64,000 nucleotides of DNA. Origin: Rhabditoides inermis (taxonomy: Eukaryota; Nematoda; Chromadorea; Rhabditida; Rhabditidae). The DNA lies in assembly GCA_963966185.1 (NCBI GenBank), contig CAWZYM010000401.1:248001-312000 (forward strand). The letters run 5' to 3'. The position numbers and the translations under genes are program-made. Position 1 is the first letter of the stretch; every line of letters begins with the position of its first letter. Shown in pieces: positions 55,781-64,000 of the stretch. Under the pieces are notes generated by a model. That model saw only the letters and a program-made list of their open reading frames with translations, was not told the origin of the DNA and did no database searches.

Positions 55781-56285
55781 GCCGTCCCCCACTCCTCCTC
55801 CTCCTTCTCCTCCTCCCGCCATTACCTCTCCTCCCTCCCCCTCCCCGTCTAAAAGTGAGCGCGCACTCGCTCTCTCTCTCCCCTCTCATATATCACCATT
55901 ACGGAGCTGCGAGTCGGTGATCGGATTTGGATCGACAAGACCGCTCTGGTGGTGTGCCGCGTGCGGGGCCAGCGGATGTTCCGTCTACTCGGGCCGATTC
56001 GTGGCGACGCCGCGTCCGGAGCAGCTCAAGCGCGCTGTGTTCAAGGTGCGGTCAGTCTCTTCGAAAGCCATTCGGGAGTGTTTCGAAGGCATAGCAAGGC
56101 ATTCCGAAGTGTTCGGGAGTGTTCGGGAGTATTCCGAAGGCAGTTCGGGAGTGTTCTGAGGGCGATGCGAAAGGCAATTCCGAAGTGTTTCGGAGGCATT
56201 CGGGAGTGTTTTGAAGAGACTGACCGCTACTTCATAAATCGCCACGGGGCGCACGCCCGCTATCACACCAAGACTCACAAGCACT
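55781..56285 (+). CDS. possible small gene with a TIR element read through in frame
   Basis: A possible ATG near 55779 starts a proline-rich peptide, then a donor (AAAA/GTGAGC) and an AG near 55910 would join to GDRIWIDKTALVVCRVRG. From 55949 the frame stays open to a stop at 56285, reading straight through the family-M TIR element (56043-56230) and ending RHGAHARYHTKTHKH-stop. I recognise no family. It may be a real short gene with an exonised element, a gene broken by it, or chance. Splice support is weak. Confidence 0.3.
56043..56230. mobile_element. TIR element family M within an open reading frame
   Basis: Left end AAGGTGCGGTCAGTCTCTTC and right end GAAGAGACTGACCGCTACTT, with the CATTCGGGAGTGTTTCGAAGG internal units seen in the 2251-2580 copies. 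Confidence 0.8.
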
Positions 56286-56857
56286 GACTCGATAAATCAT
56301 AAAATCATTTACTGACAAACACTTTCACTCACACTCGATCATTTTATGTGCAAAAAGAAAACTATTTAACAACGTGTGTTTGAGTTATATGAATGAAACG
56401 GCGGTATCGTTTTAGATTTAATTCGTTGGTTTATTGTTTTTGTTGTTTTCTGTTCATCAATTTGTCTGTGATGGTGATCCGAATCAATCAGACGCATACT
56501 ATGATTTACACTTTATTCACTCCATGGCAGTCGAGAGCAAAAGAGCCAAAAAAACGTACAACACAAATAAAACCTCATTAATATCCAATCAATATTCAAA
56601 CAATATGTGGGTACAACATCGCGGCTGATTGCTTGGCAAAATAAAACGTCGGTGCAAAATAGAAAGAGAGTGTGTGTGAGAGAGATAATGAGTGCGAGTT
56701 GTAAAATATAAAATCTGTACATGACAACATATGACAAAACAGCCAGTAACCGTACGTTTCACAGTGTATGTGGGAGAGGGGAGGGGAGAGGGGAGAGAGG
56801 GAGGGAGGGGAGAGAGGGAGGGAGGGAGAGGGGGATGAGAGATCGAGGTTGGACCCG
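56286..56857. other. 3' region of the Robo gene and intergenic DNA
   Basis: Contains a (GA)n/(GGGA)n tract at 56766-56832 just downstream of the Robo stop. No exon recognised. Confidence 0.5.
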
Positions 56858-57295
56858 TCAGACGTGCTCGTTGCGCGGCTGCTGTTGGCGAGGCATCGAC
56901 TTGAATCGAGAGGCTGAACGCCCGGCGCTGTCATCTAGAAACAACAAAATCATATCAAATCACACTGGTGATAACTTCCATAAACGAACTACGGATTCAG
57001 TACAACAAATAGATTAGACTCATTCAAAACGTCCTCGCTAACCGATCGACTATACAGTCTATACGCAGAAATAGACTCGACTCACAGTTGGCGGTCTGGT
57101 TGAGTGTGGAGGCGGAGACGCCCATGCAGGGCAGGGGCCGCCGCCGCCGCTGCTCCTCCTCCCCGCTACACTCCTCCTCCTCCTCCTCCGAGTCGCCCTC
57201 CATCAGAGACGAGCGCTGGCTGTCGTCGTCGCGCGTCTTCCGCACACCTGCACAAACACACTATGTCAATCTGCCTCTCTCTCTGTCTCTCTCTC

Positions 57296-57344
<49 letters not shown>

Positions 57345-60000
57345 GTCTCTCTCTGTCTCTCTCTGTCTCTCTCTGTCTCTCCCTCTCTCCCTCCCTTCCA
57401 CTCACCACTGTTCCTGTTCCTACTCGTGGGTCGTCCCTTCATCTCGTACTGCTCCCTGTTGAGCAGCTGATCGCCCACCGAATCGTACGGGTCCGACGAC
57501 GCGTGGCGAGTGTCCTGGAGAGAGAGAGTGTGTGTGAATTGGAGAGAGGGAGAGAGGGAAAGAGATATGGAGAGAGAAGAGAGACAGACATACAGACAGA
57601 CAGACACCACTCACCTCATACTCGCTCGGAGGAGGAGGGCAGCCGGGCGGGGGCGGGGGTATCATGTCCATGAGGGCCGACTTGGGAGGGGTGCGGCGCG
57701 CCGACAGAGTGCCCCGGCCAGTGCTGCCGCCCGTACCGTCCGACGACTGCAAGATCGAGTGTTATCAGGTTATCACTGATAGTCAGCTTTCTTCTAGTGT
57801 TATTCAACATGTAAATACTACACATAATCACTCCCAGACAGCAACTTCAGTGTTGAAAGATATCAGAGTGAGAGGACAGGTGGACAGGTGAGGACAGTGT
57901 TAGCGGGTAGGTGAGTCAGACCTGCACGTAGCTCACATCGGTGTGAGGGGGGCTGTCGCCGTGGCGGCGCTCGTCGCTCTGCCGGCTGCCGCGACTCCGC
58001 CGGCCGGTCGAGTGGTCCGCGTACCTAGCAATGCGTCAAATCAAATCCGGACTCGCATCATAACGTGTTCAGCTTTCAAGGCCTGTCTACAGTCAGTAAA
58101 CAATGAGGACAAAGCAGAGAGACTAATTCACAGATGAATAAGACTGATTCATGCTGGACATTCATTTATAATCCATACCTATCCGCGTGTGCCTACCAAA
58201 TCAACTATGTCTATGAAAACAATATATCAGTATTATGCATTTAATCAATAACCAACTCTCTCTCTCTCTCTCTCTCACCTGGCGGGTGGTCCGTTGGGCA
58301 CTGGGACGTTGGGCAGGACGGGTCCGCGCAGCATGCGGTCGTTGAGCCACGCCGGCTGCTGGTTCGACATCACCAGCGTCGTCGTCGCGTACGGCGACGG
58401 GTCGTCTTGGAACTGGAAAGCGTAAAATATAGTTCACCCTAAAACTGTACTTGGAAAATTAAGTTTCGCCACCACTGACCACACCATATACCAACCGAGC
58501 CAGTTAGATCCGATACCAGTAGATCAGTTATATCCAATACCAGTAGATCCAATACTTAGTTAGTATGCGATGTGGTGGCGAAACTTACACTGTGTGATCC
58601 ATCCTATTTCTTACTAATCACTGTAACCGTAAAAACAAGTCGCCACCACATCACATACCAACCGAGCCAGTTAGATCCAATACCACCAGTGTATCCCGTA
58701 CAAAGAGTTCAAACATACTCTCGACACACCCCCACCCACCTGCGATCCATAAAAGGTGCTCATGTTGGCGTTGCCGGTGAGCTGGGCGTAGTGGTAGTGC
58801 TGCTCGCTATGCGGTCGGCCCATCGTGCCGCTGTACTCATCGTGGTGGTGGTGGTGGTGGTGGTAGAAGTCTTGCTGGTTGGGGGTGAGCGAGTAGAGTG
58901 GCTGCGGCGGCATGCCCCCTCCTCCCCGGCCCATTGTCGCGCGGCCCGTCGTCGCGTAGCCCATCGCGTCCGGCGTCGCCGCCCACACTCCCTGACCGCC
59001 GCCCATGTGCACCGAGCCGTCGTTGATCTTGATAAACGGATTCAGCCGGTCCGACGCCATCTGCAAACAGCACCAGTAATGTCGAACAATGCTCATCACA
59101 AAAAGACAACTGCAATCGTTGACACTCAGCCGACGAATGTCGACTTTTTCCATTTCAGATATAGAGCAAAGGTTCCCTATCCACAATCAAATCCAATCAT
59201 GTAATGACAAATGAACATACCTGCTTGCCCTTGTTTCGTCGATAGCGCAGGTAGATGAAGACGGAGACGGCGATGAGGAATATCCAAATAAGCACGGTGA
59301 GGAGGACGATGAACCAGCTGCGGTGCAGCAGCGAGTAGAAGAACGACTCGCCCTCAGAGTGCAGCGACTGGTGCTTCTCCAGCGTCTCCTGGTCTGCAAC
59401 ACACGGCGGTTATACAAATATCCCATCATATATGATTCTAAATCAAGTTCTTATCGCAGTTTCAAGTTCATATCATGATGCACTTCAACACTCACTCATG
59501 GTGATAACGTCGGTGCCGTGGGCGACTCCTATGCCGGCGTTGGTGCGCGCGGCGACGCGGATCTTGTACGCCATGCCGGGAATCATGTGGAAGAGGGTCA
59601 CCGACGCGGCGCGCTCGTTCGTCGTGATGTTGCGGTTGAACTTGGTGCCCTTGCCGAGAATCACAATCTGCAACAGAGAGGGATGAGAGGGGGAGAGGGG
59701 GAGAGGGAGAGAGGGAGAGAGGGAGAGAGGGAGAGAGGGAGAAAGGGAGAGAGGGAGAGAGGGAGAGAGGGAGAAAGGGAGAGAGAGGGGGGGAGAGAGG
59801 GAGAGAGGGAGAGATAGAGAGAAAAACGATACCTGGAATCCCTTAAGAATGCCGTTGATTCCGTTCGTCTTGGGCGCCTTCCACGATACTCGAAGGGTGG
59901 TGAGGTTCAGCATACGAATGCGCACATCCATCGGCGGTTCCGTCGGCACTGAAACGGGAGATAGGTCGTATCTCCCTCTCTCTCTCTTCTCTCTCTCTCT

Positions 60001-60038
<38 letters not shown>

Positions 60039-61622
60039 CGCCACCACTCACCAGCCTCGGCAGTGATCGCCTCCATCGAGTTGCTCGGCGTTCCGTGGAC
60101 CGTCTTGAAGTATGGTATGACAAAGAACTCGTAGTTGGTGAATGGGAGCAGGCCAGTCACCACGGCTGTGACTTGCGACGACGACGAGACGTTTTGCCAC
60201 CTAGAAATTGCAAATTTAAACTAGAGTTAAACTAAATAATTATAACATCAAAATCTCGTTAAACTAAATAATTATAACATCAAAATCTCACTACATTCGT
60301 CGCGCCTGATCAAAATCAATAGTTGCATTCTTTGTATTTGCACAAGCATATGATGCGGTCTAAACTCACTGCTGCTCGTCGGGAGTGGCCTTGGGTCCGC
60401 GCCACTGGATAAAGTAGCCCTCGATGAGGTCGTCGTTCTTGCGCAGCTTCCAAAAGAGACGCACCGCCGTCGAGTTGATCGTCTTCACCTGCAAAGAGAG
60501 CGGGTGAGAGAGAGAGAGAGAGAGAGACAGAGATACAGAGAGAAAGAAATCCGCGCGCACCTCCTCCAGCTTGATGAGCTGCTCCTGGGTGAGCCGGCGC
60601 CGCGCCACGTCTAGCTCGTTCTTGTCGGTGGCTGGCTCGGCGCCGGGCCGCGGCTCCTTGGTGGTCACCGGCTGACTGGGCCGGCTCGGCGGACCCATGC
60701 CCTTGTCGTTCTCGGCGCGCACGATAAACGTGTAGGTGGTGAGCGGCTTGAGCGACTTGACGCGGTGCCGCGGCGACGCAATGTAGTCGGGCACGTTGAA
60801 CCACGTCTGAAAGGGAGGGGGGATTGAATCTCTCTCTCTCTCTCTCTCTCCACACTCACCTCTCCCAGCTCCGGGCTATAGTACTGAAGAATGTATCCGG
60901 TGATCGGCGCGGCGCCATTCTTCTCCGGCGCCTGCCACTCCAAATCCACCTAAACACATCAGTCAATCAATCAATCAATCGATTACATATTAACTGACAA
61001 ACAAGGTGGCATAGTAAAAGGTACAGATCGCCCCTGACAGGTAACACAGTCCATCTAGTAAGCCATGAATCGAACCCACCTCGGTATCGCTGGCGTTGGC
61101 GGCGACGGGCGTGGAGGGGGCAGAGGGGAACGTGCTGGGATCGGGCATGCGGGAGAAGATGGCCTTGGACTGGTGGCCTTCGACGGTGAGCGACGCGGTC
61201 CACGTCGACTCGCCGTCCTCGTTCGCCGCGCGACACGTGTACACGCCAGAGTCAGTGAACCTACAATGCACATCGTCGTCATCCCACATTGTCTCACTCT
61301 CGATTTATTGCAAAGATTCCTTTGTGATTCAAGTTTGATTTGCGATTCTTGCTAAACATTTAATTCTATTTTGATTTGATTTCATTCACTGACGCCACTG
61401 ACCACCAGATGTTCGGTATCCCCTCACCCACTTCCAACGAACTCTGAGAACAGCAATTACACACACGCGCACTGCACGCTCTCCATAATGAGATGTGGCC
61501 CCTTCTCCTTCTCCTCACATCTCCATATGGATAGCGCTCATTAGAGTCGGCCGCGAGAGCGGATGTTCGGGGGCGCGAATTATTGCACCCACCGCCGCCA
61601 CCGCTGCCCCATTCGTGTCATG

Positions 61623-61664
<42 letters not shown>

Positions 61665-62702
61665 TCTTCTCCCCTCATCGCGCTTCTGTCTCTCTGATTG
61701 CCCGCGAGAGACACAAATCGAGTTAGCCCCTGGGCCAATCGGGCATTGCCAAAACAGAGAGCGCCACTCTCGCGCAGGAGAGAGGGAGTACATCTCTCTC
61801 TCACACAGTACATACACACAACAAGCTGTGTGACCGGAACGCTGGGGGTGGTAATCCATTCTAGGGAGTGGAGGAGAGGGAGAGAGAGAGAGTGCGCGTG
61901 CCGCGAGAGCTTGATTGTACAAAGATGACATGTCCGCAAACACATATCGTCCTCCTCCTCTCCTCTCTCACTATTGTTAGCTGTTTGGCACATCGCATGC
62001 AGTGAGTCAGCTCTGGAGAGTGAACGTGAATGTATCATCTCTCTCCCTCTCCCTCCCACTCTTCCCGAGACATCGTTTGCACAAGTGCAAAAAAGTACAA
62101 GCAGATGGGTGTTTTGCCAAATACATTTCCAGCCGTCAAATCACGTACAGATGGCGAAATCGAAACAGCAAAACATTGTAGGATTCAAATAGCTCCAATA
62201 AACTCCAAGTGAACTCCAAAATGCAAAGTGGACTCAAACAAAGGAACAAACTGCGAAACACTCACTTGATGTCTGCAATGTGGAGGCTGCCGGTCGAGTG
62301 GAGGGAGAAGCGCGCGTCCATCTCCACCGCCTTGCCGTCGCGCAGCCAGGACACGCGCGGAGGAGTGCGGCCCGACGCCTGGCAAAACAACACGCTCATT
62401 TTGTCTCCATCTTCCTCTGCCAAAGGTAAACTGTTTCTCCCAGCGCTTAGCCGGTGTTGTATAGTCATGATATAGCGATTCTGAATGAATGATTAATTGA
62501 TTCTTCTGTCCACCACTGTATCACCATGTTTACTGTTTGGAAATCCTCTAGGACATTAGAATACTCTCTTTTTTCTCCCCCCCCCCTCTCTCTCTCTCCT
62601 TCCCTCCCCTCACCTGACAGGGCAGAATCGCCGAGCTGCCGGCCATGAGCGTCTGATTCGAGTGGCCATACTCGATGATTGGCGGCGGAAACGACGATGC
62701 GG
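56858..62702 (-). CDS. sax-3: SAX-3/Robo axon-guidance receptor, 3' part
   Basis: Seventeen exons (high to low): 62702-62614, 62378-62266, 61260-61080, 60949-60860, 60806-60561, 60488-60370, 60200-60052, 59948-59833, 59667-59496, 59393-59221, 59060-58740, 58412-58279, 58024-57922, 57746-57615, 57514-57406, 57247-57086, 56934-56858; 827 residues are visible. In order: the last Ig domain (SAILPCQASG ... FTDSGVYTCRAANEDGE), three fibronectin III domains, a membrane helix (WFIVLLTVLIWIFLIAVSVF), and a cytosolic tail. The tail holds CC0-like HYAQLT, CC1-like SPYATTTLVMSNQQPAW and a proline-rich CC3-like MIPPPPPGCPPPP stretch, plus a seven-histidine run. Robo receptors bind Slit and steer axons and cell migration. 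Ig1-4 and the signal peptide lie beyond the window. Confidence 0.95.
59680..59824 (+). repeat. (GGGAGA)n minisatellite in a Robo intron
   Basis: Units of GGGAGAGA and GGGAGAAA run through the intron between the second and third FnIII exons. Confidence 0.9.
60206..60292 (+). repeat. tandem duplication in a Robo intron
   Basis: Two copies of GTTAAACTAAATAATTATAA followed by CATCAAAATCTC stand head to tail. Confidence 0.9.
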
Positions 62703-64000
62703 CTGGAATAAGACATAATAACGATATTCCGGATGTGTACAGTTGTACAGAAGCCCCGGTGTGCTCTAATTACTGGTATAGCTACTCCCCACTCTCTCTC
62801 TCACTTCCGTTGCCGCAGTCCGTTCCGTTGAGGCATAGCGTGAGCGCCGAGGCGAGAGAGAGAAACGAGCCAAACACCATCACGACATCCGCTGATAAGT
62901 GATAAGAGATGGGCGAACGACGATGATGTGCGCGATCAGATTATCATAGCCGAGGAACGCGCGAGATATGGGCGAGCGTGAGACATGTCAACACGAAGAT
63001 TGCCGCAATCAGCGTACGCCGCCCGCGAAATTCCTCACTCACTAACACACCCCGAGGCTTTCCCCCACATATTTGTTCCGCGCCACTACACACAACATTG
63101 TCCGAGAGGCGCAGCGCGTCCCCACAGATATTGATACTCTGTCGAGATACGCAGTCAATGTGTGAGGGGTGCGGAATGACACAGAGAGATACGCAATCTG
63201 CCAGATGCCAAAAGATGACGACGAGCGATTGGCACAATATATAGCTAGAGGGTGGCGACTACTACTCGGATGAAAATGAGATAGGTGGAGGAAAAAGCAA
63301 GGCACACGCGGAAACGAGTCGGGCGGTCAGTGAGTGAGAAGTGAGTGGAAAACAAGGAGGAGGGAGGCAGCACGCACACAAATTCGATGCGCAAATGATG
63401 ATTGATGATAAGACGTGGGGCGACTAAAGTAGGCGTCTAGAGCACGGTCGCCTATCTCTCTCTCCTCCTCCTCCTCTCCTCTGCTGATACTCTCCACAAA
63501 CAAACACGACAGCTTATCGCTGAATCATGTTGGTGCGGGGAGGGGGGAGAGGGGAGGGGCGCGCTCTCTTCCCCCTCCCCTGTCCCAAAAGGAAGCCATA
63601 GAAGGTCACGAGCATATGTGGCAATCTATCTATCGCCACCTCTCTCTCTCTCATCCACTGCTCATGACAGCCTATCAACGAGAGATGCACCATGATAGCG
63701 TCTGCACCCCATATTCGTTTTCTGCATACTGCATACGAAATGTGGGTGAATTATGCAGTACAGACAGACGACATATGAAATCATCGTCATCCCAGTGAAT
63801 AGAGCTATAGCAGCTTGACATATAGTGCGCACAAAAAGGCGAGGACAAAAAGCCGTGGCAACTGACCACTAGGATGCAGAAAACAAGACGGCGCGGCGGC
63901 AAAAACCGCGAGACGCGAGTGGAATGAAATACGGGGATGTAAGGAGCAGGAGAGGGAGAGGGAGACGTGTTGCAGATGAGATTTCTTACACCACCACCAC
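62703..64000. other. intron of the Robo gene at the window edge
   Basis: No Ig-domain exon or other coding exon recognised up to the window end. Contains short GA/CT tracts and an unremarkable sequence. The upstream Robo exons must lie further on. Confidence 0.6.

Noticed and set aside
55900..56040. CAP-Gly domain in the VGDRIWIDKTALVVCRVRG segment
   Set aside because: Only the first few residues resemble a CAP-Gly start; the GKNDG core is absent.
62379..62425. Longer version of the Robo exon with EDGDKMSVLFCQASG
   Set aside because: The preceding exon already supplies the Ig cysteine (ILPCQ) and joins in phase at 62378 to make a normal Ig domain; the longer form would duplicate the strand.

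Overview
The window is animal nuclear DNA, most probably from a nematode. Genes are dense and cut into many short exons by introns as short as 41 bp. Most 3' splice sites read TTTCAG or TTTTCAG, several start codons sit directly after such a site with no visible upstream exon (as in spliced-leader addition), and the gene set includes a TWK-type potassium channel, a SAX-3/Robo receptor and a COEL-1/TBCEL protein. A diplogastrid-like genome is a guess. All exon models were built by eye from splice signals, reading phase and remembered family sequences; nothing was searched or aligned by software.

Layout. Plus strand: 3' part of a mitochondrial glutamate carrier (369-2885), a complete TMEM87/GOST membrane protein (3901-12002), and a complete TBCEL/coel-1 (12983-19326). 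Minus strand: a 20-exon AMP-forming acyl-CoA synthetase (25616-19870). A small unknown plus-strand gene may start divergently (25756-26317). Minus strand again: a two-pore potassium channel (32508-26523), a 93-residue single-pass membrane protein (33601-33094), and a tyrosine-rich protein with two alternative last exons (38752-36126). Plus strand: a 614-residue coiled-coil protein (39591-43916), a MGRN1/RNF157-type RING E3 ligase (44908-49042), and an AAAP-family amino acid transporter (50987-55396). Minus strand: the 3' part of SAX-3/Robo (62702-56858, continuing past the window). The neighbours have no common pathway; this looks like an ordinary autosomal gene cluster without a clear operon.

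Between and inside the genes lie (CT)n/(GA)n microsatellites in nearly every intron, two or more tRNA-derived SINE families, a short terminal-inverted-repeat element family (about seven copies), a 295-bp fold-back element, several unnamed dispersed repeats, an antisense tRNA-Val(AAC) gene inside an intron, and a solitary tRNA-Asp 5' half.

The most unusual signal is recurrent. In at least five genes, 20-65 bp pieces that span an exon/intron junction are repeated once or several times inside the adjacent intron. They reproduce decoy 5' or 3' splice sites, in two cases on both sides of one exon. One gene also carries an inverted copy of an exon start in its own upstream intron. Three single-base frame breaks (two in the glutamate carrier, one in TMEM87) are probably assembly errors but could be real lesions.
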